Origin: Streptomyces naganishii JCM 4654
GTDB lineage: Bacteria; Actinomycetota; Actinomycetes; Streptomycetales; Streptomycetaceae
Assembly (NCBI RefSeq): GCF_014650575.1
Contig: NZ_BMVF01000006.1
Location: forward strand, 186,001 to 250,000
Reading direction: 5' to 3'
DNA length: 64,000 nucleotides
In this document: one piece after another, positions 8,058 to 15,953 of the stretch
Layout: each line of letters starts with the position of its first letter
Position numbering within the stretch: the first letter of the stretch is position 1
Made by a program: the position numbers and the translations under genes
Notes under the pieces: model-generated
Database searches by the model: none
What the model saw: only the letters and a program-made list of their open reading frames with translations
Told to the model about the DNA's origin: nothing

Positions 8058-10430
8058 ATGACCGCGCCGGAAGCGGGGCTGCGTTTTCAGGTGCTGGGGT
8101 CGGTCGCCGTGCGTCGCGGGGGCGCGCCGGTCCGTCTGCCCGGCACCGTGGCACGTCGCGTGCTCACCCTGCTGATGCTGTCCCCCGGCGAAGTCCTCAG
8201 CACCCCCCGCCTCGCCAAGGCGGTCTGGGGCTCGTGCTGCCCGGCGACCGCCTCCAACCAGGTGCGCAAGGCGGTCGCCCAACTCCGCCACTCCATACCG
8301 GGCGCGGGCGCGCACCTGCTCACCGACGGCCCGAACTACCGGCTGAACGTCAGCGCGGTCGAGTCCGATCTCGTCGAGTTCAACGAGCGCCGCCTGCGGG
8401 TCCGCAAACTCGCGGAGAGCGGAGTGGGCGAGGCGCGGCGCATCGAGGAACTGCAGGCGGCCCTGTCCCTCTTCCGCGGACAGGTGGCGGCCGACATAGT
8501 CGACGCCGATGATCTGGAGAGCGGACCGATCCGCGCGGCCGCCCGGGTGGTGGAGGAGCGGCGGCTCGCCGTCCAGAAGGAACTGATCTCGCTGCGGCTG
8601 CGCTCGTCGCCACCGGCGCTGGTGATAGAGGACCTGCGGGACCTCGTGGCGCAGCACCCGCTCGCGGAGGACCTGCGCGCACAGCTCATGCTCGCGCTGT
8701 CCCTCTCCGGCAGGCAGGCCGACGCGCTCGCCGAGTACGCCGAGATACGCACCCTGCTCCGCGACGAACTGGGCCTCGACCCCGATCACTTGCTGGCCCA
8801 GGTGCACGAAGCGGTGCTGTGCGGTGACGCGCACACCTACCTGCGGGCCGGGGCCTCGCCCCGCGATTATGAACAACAGTCCGCGATCACCGAATTCGAC
8901 GCGGGTAGACAGCACATGACACCACGGGGCCACAAGGTGGCCGTCCGAGCCACCTGCACCCTTCCCCACGGGCCGGCCGACTTCGTCGGCCGACGGGAGG
9001 AGGTGGACACCCTGCTGCGGACCGCCAGGGCGGGCTCCCGGGGCCCGGGGCCGCTGCTGATCTGCGTCGACGGCATGGGCGGAGTAGGCAAGACGGCTCT
9101 CGCCCTGCACACGGCCCATCGGCTGGCCCCGGACTTCCCGGACGGCCAGTTCTACGTCGACCTGCACGCGTTCAGTCCGTGCGAGCGGCCCCGCGAACCC
9201 GCCGAGGTGCTTCAGGTGCTCCTGCGCTCACTGGGGGTCGAGGCGCAGCGCATCCCGGCGGACCTGGACTGCCAGGTGGCCATGTGGCGTGCCCGGCTGG
9301 CCGACGCCAAGGTGCTGCTGCTGCTCGACAACGCCGCGAGCGAGGCGCAGATCGTGCCGCTGCTGCCGCCGGGCAACGGTTCCCTCGTGCTGATCACCAG
9401 CCGCCGTCGCCTCTACGGCCTCGACGGCACCGAGCCCTGCCCGGCCTCCCGGATGAGCGCGGGCGACTCCCGGCAACTGCTGGAGCGGCTGCTCGGGGAC
9501 GGACTGGAGACCCAGGCGGCGGAAAAGCTCGTCGACTACTGCGGAGGACTTCCGCTGGCACTGCGCCTGGCCGCCGCCAAGCTGCGCAGCCGCCCCACCT
9601 GGACGCTGTCCCATCTGGTGGATCGCCTGACCCACGTGCGGCGCCGGCCCGCCGAGCTCCAGGTGGGCGACCGGAGCGTCCGGTCGGTGCTTCAGCTCTC
9701 CTTCGACGCGCTGACCGAGGCGCAGCGCCAGGCCCTGTGCGTGCTGGCCCTGGTGCCGGACACCAGCATCGGCGTGTACGAGGCGGCGGCGCTGCTCGAC
9801 ACCGGTCCGGCCGAAGCCGAGCTGCTGCTGGAGGGCCTGCTCGACGTGAACCTCCTCGAACAGCCCCGCATCGGCTACTACGCCCTGCACGGGCTCATGG
9901 CCGGTGTCACGGCGGGTACGGGCGAGTTCGACCGGCTCCTGTGCGGCAGCGGGCGGCGCTCCGCGCTCCGCCGGCTGCTCGCCCACTATCTGGCGGTCAC
10001 CTCGCGAAGCTGCCTCCTGCTCGGGCGGCCGGACGACGGGGCCGGCACCGGGTCCGACGCCGTTTCCCACCTGCCCGAGATCAACAGCCGTGAAGAGGCT
10101 ACGGAGATCTGCGAACGGGAACTGCCCGCGATGGTGGAGACGCTGTGCGCCTCCCGGCAGGACGGGTTCTTCGTCGCGGCGGCGCAGCTCGCGCGCAACC
10201 TGCGCTTCGTCCTGGCCCCGGAGGACGGCCGCCGGGACGAGGAGAGCGGCGGGGCGGACGACGCCGGGACTGCCGGCGCCCGGGAGATCGAGGCGTACCG
10301 CAGGGCGCTGCTCGGTCTGGCAGCCGTATGCCGGGGCGCCGGCCTGCCGGAGCGCGGCGCGAGGCTGACCGCCACGGCGATGAGTGCGGCCGGGGCCCTG
10401 GGCGTCCGTTCCGCGGAGCGCGTGCCGTAG
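8058..10430 (+). CDS. SARP-family regulator with BTAD and NB-ARC domains (AfsR-like)
   Basis: A 790-residue transcriptional activator. Residues about 8-95 form the OmpR-type winged helix of SARPs, about 105-255 the BTAD helical domain, and about 310-560 an NB-ARC ATPase with Walker A GMGGVGKTA. The remainder is helical, shorter than the TPR tail of AfsR. SARPs bind direct repeats spaced 11 or 22 bp near the -35 region and activate antibiotic operons, so this is the likely pathway activator of the adjacent locus. The ATG at 8058 lacks a strong ribosome site. Confidence 0.88.
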   Translation: MTAPEAGLRFQVLGSVAVRRGGAPVRLPGTVARRVLTLLMLSPGEVLSTPRLAKAVWGSCCPATASNQVRKAVAQLRHSIPGAGAHLLTDGPNYRLNVSAVESDLVEFNERRLRVRKLAESGVGEARRIEELQAALSLFRGQVAADIVDADDLESGPIRAAARVVEERRLAVQKELISLRLRSSPPALVIEDLRDLVAQHPLAEDLRAQLMLALSLSGRQADALAEYAEIRTLLRDELGLDPDHLLAQVHEAVLCGDAHTYLRAGASPRDYEQQSAITEFDAGRQHMTPRGHKVAVRATCTLPHGPADFVGRREEVDTLLRTARAGSRGPGPLLICVDGMGGVGKTALALHTAHRLAPDFPDGQFYVDLHAFSPCERPREPAEVLQVLLRSLGVEAQRIPADLDCQVAMWRARLADAKVLLLLDNAASEAQIVPLLPPGNGSLVLITSRRRLYGLDGTEPCPASRMSAGDSRQLLERLLGDGLETQAAEKLVDYCGGLPLALRLAAAKLRSRPTWTLSHLVDRLTHVRRRPAELQVGDRSVRSVLQLSFDALTEAQRQALCVLALVPDTSIGVYEAAALLDTGPAEAELLLEGLLDVNLLEQPRIGYYALHGLMAGVTAGTGEFDRLLCGSGRRSALRRLLAHYLAVTSRSCLLLGRPDDGAGTGSDAVSHLPEINSREEATEICERELPAMVETLCASRQDGFFVAAAQLARNLRFVLAPEDGRRDEESGGADDAGTAGAREIEAYRRALLGLAAVCRGAGLPERGARLTATAMSAAGALGVRSAERVP

Positions 10431-10775
10431 CGGGGCCTCGCGCTCCGCCCACTCCTCCCGCTCCGCCCGTTCCTCCCGCTCCGCGCGGGAGCGGTGCGCT
10501 GTCCCCCGGCCCGGGCGGCCCCGTACAGGCGTCGCGCCGGGCCGCAGCCGGCCCCGCGCAGGCGTGGAGCGGCCCCAGCAGAGGCGGCGGGTCCGGAGAC
10601 GGCAGAGCACGAAAGCGGCCGGGGCCGGCGCGTCGCCGTGCCCCGCGGCGGGCAGGGCCGGGGGAGTCGGTGGGTCGCGTCGCCGTGGACCGACCGCCGC
10701 GGGACCGGCGGGGTCGGGGCCGGGGGAGTCGGTGGGTGGCGTCGCCGTGGACCGGCCGCCGCCGGACCGGCCAGG
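10431..10775. repeat. Repeat-rich gap between convergent SARP and P450 genes
   Basis: No gene is supported. Two 18-bp tandem units (10442-10459, 10460-10477) run into a 7-bp-stem hairpin (10476-10494), a weak terminator candidate. Two 54-bp direct repeats (10655-10708 and 10717-10770) match at 51 of 54 positions with a 62-bp period. The second copy abuts the 3' end of the P450 gene. Confidence 0.8.
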
Positions 10776-12014
10776 TCAGGGCGCGGGCGCGGCCCGTGGT
10801 CGCTCGGCGGGCTCCAGCCTCACCGGGATGCTCCGGTAGGCCCGGAAGGTGACGCTGGGCCGCCGCTCCACGGTGCCCGCCGCGGTCGGTACGGCCGGTG
10901 CGTGCGCCAGCCACCGCAGCACGGCACGCCCCTCCACCTGGGCCAGCGCCGCGCCCAGGCAGTGATGCACACCGCCACCGAAACTCACGTGCGGATTGGG
11001 GTCCCGGGTGATGTCGAGCCGCTCGGGGTCGGCGAACCGGGCCGGGTCATGGTTGGCGGACCCCAGCAGCAGCACCAGGATGCGGCCCGCGCGCACGGTG
11101 CGGCCCTCGATCTCCACCGGCTCCCTCACATAGCGCGCGGTGGCCTGGATCGGCGCGTCGTAGCGCAGGAACTCCTCGACAGCCGGCACCGTCAGCTCCG
11201 GCCGGTCGCGCAGCAGGGCCAGCTGCCGTGGGTGCCGCAGCAGCCCGGAGAAGATCGTGGAGATCAGATTGGTCGTGGTCTCGAAGCCCGCGAAGAACAG
11301 GAACACCACGTTGTCGACCAGTGTCTCCCGGTCGAAGCCGGGATGCGTGCGCTGCGCCGCCAGCAGGTTGCTGATCAGATCGTCGGCGGGCCGCTTCGAC
11401 CGCTCGTCGACCAGCGCCGAGACGTAGGCCCGCAGCCAGGTCACCGCGGCGTGCGCCGCCGGCCTCTCCTCCACGGGTACGTACAGGGCGAACGCCTTGG
11501 CCAGCTCCACCGCGTGGGGCCGCACCGCGTCCCGGTCCACGTCAGGGATGCCGATCAGCTCGCAGACCACGGTGACCGGCAGCGGGAAGGCCAGGTCGCC
11601 GACCACGTCCAGGACGCCGCCCGGGCCCGCCCGGTCCTGGGCCTCGGCCATCAGCCGGTCCACCTGGCCGGCGACGTAGTCCTCCAGCCTGCGCATCAGC
11701 TTCGGGCTGAACGAACGCTGCATGATGCCCCGCAGGAAGGTGTGCGCGGGCGCGTCCTGGTCCAGCACGATCCGCTTCAGGAACTCGTTCGCGGGCCCGG
11801 CCCCGGTGGAGAACTCGTGGTACTCCGGCGGGTACTCGTGACCGAGCCGGCGGTCCCTGAGCAGCCGGCTGACGTCCTGGTGGTGCGAGACCACCCACTG
11901 GCCGGCCGCGCCCCGGGCCAGGCGGCCGGACTCGCGGAGAGCGGCATACACCGGGTAGGGGTCCGCGACCACGGCGGGATCGCGGGAGTCGAACTTGACG
12001 GGCAGCTCTCGCAT
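10776..12014 (-). CDS. Cytochrome P450
   Basis: A 412-residue bacterial class I P450. The I-helix oxygen motif is FFAGFETTTN, the K-helix ExxR is in EEFLRYD, and the haem loop is SFGGGVHHCLGAALA with the Cys thiolate. The start ATG follows AGGAGGTG by 8 nt. It is divergently oriented from, and visibly paralogous to, the P450 at 12208, suggesting a duplication. The substrate is unknown; oxidative tailoring of the locus product or of its acyl precursor is plausible. No ferredoxin gene is adjacent. Confidence 0.88.
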   Translation of the reverse strand: MRELPVKFDSRDPAVVADPYPVYAALRESGRLARGAAGQWVVSHHQDVSRLLRDRRLGHEYPPEYHEFSTGAGPANEFLKRIVLDQDAPAHTFLRGIMQRSFSPKLMRRLEDYVAGQVDRLMAEAQDRAGPGGVLDVVGDLAFPLPVTVVCELIGIPDVDRDAVRPHAVELAKAFALYVPVEERPAAHAAVTWLRAYVSALVDERSKRPADDLISNLLAAQRTHPGFDRETLVDNVVFLFFAGFETTTNLISTIFSGLLRHPRQLALLRDRPELTVPAVEEFLRYDAPIQATARYVREPVEIEGRTVRAGRILVLLLGSANHDPARFADPERLDITRDPNPHVSFGGGVHHCLGAALAQVEGRAVLRWLAHAPAVPTAAGTVERRPSVTFRAYRSIPVRLEPAERPRAAPAP

Positions 12015-12207
12015 ACGGCCGGCACCTCCTGTTGCTCCGCGCGTGGTGTCCGGCAAGGAGCCTGACAGCCCGGGAGCGAGGGCGGGGGAACCTGTCGCCA
12101 GTCCTTCACCGCCGCCCGGCACCCCGCCCCGGGCTCGCAGACTGGGCGGCCAGGCAACCGCCGGACCCGAGCCGCGCACCCAAGGGGTGCCGGGAGGTGA
12201 CGCAGCG

Positions 12208-13431
12208 TTGAACACCGTGCTGAACATGCCCCGCTTCCTGCTGGACGACGCGCGTGCCCTGCGCGACCCGTACCCGGTCTACCGCCGCCTGCGCGAGTAC
12301 GGCCCGGTCTGCCGGGGCGGCCCGGGACAGTGGGTCTTCCCGCGGCACGAGGAGGTCTCCGCGCTGCTGCGTGACCCGCGGCTGGGCCGGGAGTTCCCCG
12401 AGCAGTACCAGGCGGTGTCGGTGGGCGAAGGGCCGGCCAACGACTATCTGCGGCGCATCGTCGTCGACCGCGACCCGCCCGCCCACACCCGGCTGCGCCG
12501 GCTGCTCGTCAAGTCGCTCAGCCCGGCGATGGTGCGCGCGCTTCGCGAGCCCATCGCCCGGCTCGTCGACGGCATGCTGGACCGGTTCGCCGACGAGCGC
12601 CGCTTCGACCTTGTCGCCGACCTGGCCGTGCCCGTACCGATGACGGTGATGAGCGAGCTGCTGGACATCCCCGGCCCCGACCGGGCCGACATCGCCCGCC
12701 TCTCCACCTCACTCGCCCAGGCCTTCGCGGTGTTCATCCCGCCGGAGAAGCAACGCGAGGCGCACGGGGCCGTGGTGGAGCTGCGCGACTACATGGCCCA
12801 GCTCGTCCGCGAGCGCAGACGCCGCCCCGGCGAGGACCTGCTGTCCCGGATGCTCACCGCGGTCAAGGACGGCGAGGAGCCGTTGACCGACGAGGAGATC
12901 ATCGACAACGCCCTGTTCGTCTACTACTCGGGCTTCGAGACGACCACCAACGCCATCGCCACCGGCGGCGACCTCCTCGTGCGGCAGCCGCACACCCAGC
13001 GGCAGTTGCGGGAGGACCCGGGCATCTCCGGCAGCGCGCTGGAGGAGTTCATGCGCTACGACGCGCCCATCCACGCCACGACCCGGCTGGCCCTGGAACC
13101 GATCGACATCGCCGGACTGACGGTCCGCAAGGGACGCGTGGTGGTGCTGCTGCTCGCCTCCGCCAACCACGACGAGCGGGTGTTCCACGACCCGCGCCGG
13201 GCCGACCTCACCAGGTCGCCCAACCCGCACCTCAGTTTCGGCGGGGGAGTGCACCACTGTCTCGGCGCGGCGCTGGCCAGGGTGGAGGGGGCGGTCGTCT
13301 TCGAGCGGCTGGTCGCCCGGTTCGCGGACATCGAGTCGGCGGGCGAGGGCGTGTGGGAACCCAGCGCGGGCGGCTTCCGGTTCCCCTACTGGGCGCACCG
13401 CAGCGTGCCGGTGGCGGTGCGGCCCGCCTGA
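12208..13431 (+). CDS. Cytochrome P450, paralogue of the neighbouring minus-strand P450
   Basis: A 407-residue P450 with I-helix YYSGFETTTN (Ser replaces the usual Ala), ExxR in EEFMRYD, and haem loop SFGGGVHHCLGAALA. TTG at 12208 is chosen because GGGAGGTGA sits 8 nt upstream, the same spacing as in the divergent paralogue; GTG 12217 and ATG 12226 are too far from it. Its 3' end overlaps the convergent PPTase gene by 46 bp. It is likely a tailoring enzyme; the substrate is not evident. Confidence 0.86.
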   Translation: MNTVLNMPRFLLDDARALRDPYPVYRRLREYGPVCRGGPGQWVFPRHEEVSALLRDPRLGREFPEQYQAVSVGEGPANDYLRRIVVDRDPPAHTRLRRLLVKSLSPAMVRALREPIARLVDGMLDRFADERRFDLVADLAVPVPMTVMSELLDIPGPDRADIARLSTSLAQAFAVFIPPEKQREAHGAVVELRDYMAQLVRERRRRPGEDLLSRMLTAVKDGEEPLTDEEIIDNALFVYYSGFETTTNAIATGGDLLVRQPHTQRQLREDPGISGSALEEFMRYDAPIHATTRLALEPIDIAGLTVRKGRVVVLLLASANHDERVFHDPRRADLTRSPNPHLSFGGGVHHCLGAALARVEGAVVFERLVARFADIESAGEGVWEPSAGGFRFPYWAHRSVPVAVRPA

Positions 13432-14141
13432 GCCCGGCGCGGGAGGAAGCCCGCCGGTGCCGCGATCGCGGTGACGACGACGCCCGCGCCGGCGGCCCAC
13501 CGTCCGGGCAGGGCCGGGAAACCGGTGGCGACGGGATCGAAGGCGGCGTCCGCGCGGCGGGCCCGCCGGGCCCCGCCGGAGACCGGCCGTACCATGAACT
13601 CCCCCTGGTCACGGCCCGGTTGGAGGACGACCTCGGCGTCGTCGAAGCCGAGCCAGGACCCCGTCGCGGGATACCAGACCTTGTAGTACGCCTCCTTGGC
13701 GCTGAACAGGATCCGGCACCACGGCACGCCGGGCCGTCGCGCGCCCAGTTCGGCGAGGTGGGCCCGCTCGGCCGCCGAGGTCACTCCCGTCAGCACCCGC
13801 GAGGGCAGCGGCGCGCACGGCTCGGCGTCGATGCCCACACCGTCGGCGTCCCGGGACCGCGCCACCGCCGCCGCTCGGTAGCCCCGGCAGTGCGTCAGGG
13901 AGCCGACCGTCCCGGCCGGCCACCGGGGCGCCCCGTCGGCGCCGCGCACCAGGGCGGCGGGCGGGACGCCCAGTTCGGCCAGGCAGGCGCGTGCCACCCG
14001 CCGGACGGTCGCGTACTCGGCGCGGCGCGCGGGCAGCGCGTCGGCCACCTCGCGCCCTTCCGCCTCGAAGAGCGCGGGTTCCGTCAGCTCCCGGGTGCAC
14101 TCAAGGGCCGCCGCGTAAGCGGGCAGCAGCGTCCGGATCAC
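13386..14141 (-). CDS. Sfp-type 4'-phosphopantetheinyl transferase
   Basis: About 251 residues. It has the PPTase signatures GVGIDAEP (Mg binding) and the FSAKEAYYKVWYP helix. It transfers phosphopantetheine from CoA to carrier-protein serines and so would activate the ArCP, PCPs and ACP encoded nearby. GTG at 14141 gives the N-terminus MIRTLLPAY typical of the family. A TTG at 14201 overlapping the ligase stop (TTGA) would add 20 residues and imply translational coupling. The 3' end overlaps the convergent P450 gene by 46 bp. Confidence 0.87.
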   Translation of the reverse strand: MIRTLLPAYAAALECTRELTEPALFEAEGREVADALPARRAEYATVRRVARACLAELGVPPAALVRGADGAPRWPAGTVGSLTHCRGYRAAAVARSRDADGVGIDAEPCAPLPSRVLTGVTSAAERAHLAELGARRPGVPWCRILFSAKEAYYKVWYPATGSWLGFDDAEVVLQPGRDQGEFMVRPVSGGARRARRADAAFDPVATGFPALPGRWAAGAGVVVTAIAAPAGFLPRRAQAGRTATGTLRCAQ

Positions 14142-14197
14142 GCCGGGGACGGCCGTCGCACGGGCCCTGCCGGAGTACGGGTGCGTCGTCGCGTGGG

Positions 14198-15805
14198 TCA
14201 ACCGGATGCCGCCGTCGCCCGCAGCGCCACCTTGTCGATCTTGCCGACCGGGGTGCGCGGCAGCACAGGCAGTTCGCGTACCTCGTCGGGCAGCTTGAAC
14301 GTGGCCAGCCCTCTGCCCGCCAGGTAGCGCTTGATCTCGACCAGCGAAGGCGACTTCCCCGGCCCCCCGCTCGGGACCACGAAGGCGAGGACGCCCTCGC
14401 CGAGCCCGGCGTCCGGCCGGGCCACCACGGCGGCGTCGTCGATGGCCTCGTGGCTGCGCAGGTGCCCCTCGACCTCGTCGGCCGACACCTTCTCCCCGCC
14501 CCGGTTGATCACGTCCTTGGCACGGCCGACGATCACCAGGTTGCCCTCGGGCGTGAGCCGGGCCAGGTCGCCGGTGCGGAAGAAGCCGTCGGGAGTGAAG
14601 GAGGTGCGGTTCGCCTCCGGCGCGTTCCAGTAGCCGTTGATCGTGTACGGGCCGCGGGTGACCAGCTCGCCCACGGAGCCCGCCGGAACCTCCCGCAACT
14701 CCTCGTCGACGAGGCGCAGTTCGTCGAACTCGGACAGCGGTCGCCCCTCGGTCCCGTGCACCACGTCCTCCGGGTCGTCCAGGCGCGTGTACGTGAGCAG
14801 ACCCTCGCCGATGCCGAACCAGTTCGTGATGCGGCAGCCGAGCGCGGACTGCGTGCGCCCGGCGGCCTGCTCGTCGAACTTGGAGCTGCCCACCTGGAGG
14901 ACGACCCCCTTCATGTCCACCGACCGCTGCGCGGCGACCTTGGACCACAGCGCCGCCAGGGCGGGGACCACGGTGGTATGGGTGACGCCCTCCCGCTCGA
15001 TCAGCGGGAAGACCTCGTCGGGGGAGGGGCTCGCGGCCAGCACCGCCCTGCCGCCCACCAGCAGCGCGCCCAGCACTCCCGGACATCCCAGAGCGGCGTT
15101 GTGCGCCGCCGGGTTCGCCGCCAGGTACACGCTCTCCGCGTCGAACTCCAGGGCCCGCGCGCAGGCGGCGATGTTGTAGAGGTAGTCGTCGTGCGTCCGG
15201 GGAATCAGCTTGGGCTTGCCGGTACTGCCGCCGCTGAGCAGCAGGAACGCCACACCGGAGGGATCGACGTCGGGCAGCGGTCCGCCGCCGGCCCCCTGGG
15301 CGCGGACCTGCGACAGCGGGGTCAGGCCCTCGCTGTCGTCCGCCAGGATCACCGTACGGACGCCGGGCAGGGACGCGGCGTACCGGGCGAGGGTGCGGTA
15401 GTCGAAGCCCTGGAAACGGCCGGTGGTGACGTAACCGACCGCCCCGGAAGCCTCGATCAGGTGCCGTACCTCGCTCTCCCGGTGTCCCGGCAGCGCGAAC
15501 ACCGGGATGACGCCGGCCCGGAACAGCCCCACCGTGACGGTGAGGAACTCGACGACGTTCGGCAGCTGGACCATGACCCGGTCCCCGGGGCGGACGCCCA
15601 GGGCCAGCAGGCCGCGCGCGATGTCGTCGGCCTCGGCCCGCACCTCGCCGTGCGTGATGCGGCGCTCGCGGTCCACGGCCGCGACACGGTCGGGGAAGAC
15701 CCGTGCCGTCTCCGTCAGCGCGTCGCCCAGCGGCACCCCTCGCCAGATCCCGGCGGCACGGTAGCGGGCGGCGTCCTCATCGCTCCACGGCGTGAACTCG
15801 TCCAT
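14198..15805 (-). CDS. Aryl-acid AMP ligase (EntE/DhbE family), proposed 3-hydroxyquinaldate-AMP ligase
   Basis: A 535-residue stand-alone adenylation enzyme that should load an aromatic acid onto an aryl carrier protein. Motifs: SGGSTGKPKLIPRTH (A3), WFGIGEGL (A5), and GRAKDVINRGGEKVSADEVE (A8) with the C-terminal Lys region GKIDKVAL. In the acid-binding block AHNAALGCPG the conserved Asn is kept, but the bulky Tyr/Phe that follows in dihydroxybenzoate and salicylate ligases is Ala. This would widen the pocket for a bicyclic acid. Together with the HQA cassette I infer HQA as substrate; salicylate is the main alternative. The PPTase follows directly. Confidence 0.85.
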   Translation of the reverse strand: MDEFTPWSDEDAARYRAAGIWRGVPLGDALTETARVFPDRVAAVDRERRITHGEVRAEADDIARGLLALGVRPGDRVMVQLPNVVEFLTVTVGLFRAGVIPVFALPGHRESEVRHLIEASGAVGYVTTGRFQGFDYRTLARYAASLPGVRTVILADDSEGLTPLSQVRAQGAGGGPLPDVDPSGVAFLLLSGGSTGKPKLIPRTHDDYLYNIAACARALEFDAESVYLAANPAAHNAALGCPGVLGALLVGGRAVLAASPSPDEVFPLIEREGVTHTTVVPALAALWSKVAAQRSVDMKGVVLQVGSSKFDEQAAGRTQSALGCRITNWFGIGEGLLTYTRLDDPEDVVHGTEGRPLSEFDELRLVDEELREVPAGSVGELVTRGPYTINGYWNAPEANRTSFTPDGFFRTGDLARLTPEGNLVIVGRAKDVINRGGEKVSADEVEGHLRSHEAIDDAAVVARPDAGLGEGVLAFVVPSGGPGKSPSLVEIKRYLAGRGLATFKLPDEVRELPVLPRTPVGKIDKVALRATAASG

Positions 15806-15953
15806 GCCGGCCAGTGTCCCGGTTCCCCGGGCCGCGCCGACCGGGGCGAACAGAGCCGTGAAAGAGACGAAGGACCACCCCGCGATCGCTCCTATCGTCA
15901 CCAGCGTCGCCGACGAGATCCCGGCGCCGGGACACCCCGCCTAGGAGTGATGG
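15806..15953. promoter_or_regulatory. Divergent promoter region between aryl ligase and FAAL operon
   Basis: 148 bp between the two divergent start codons must hold both promoters. No convincing -10/-35 pair, iron box or zinc box was recognised by eye. Confidence 0.4.
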
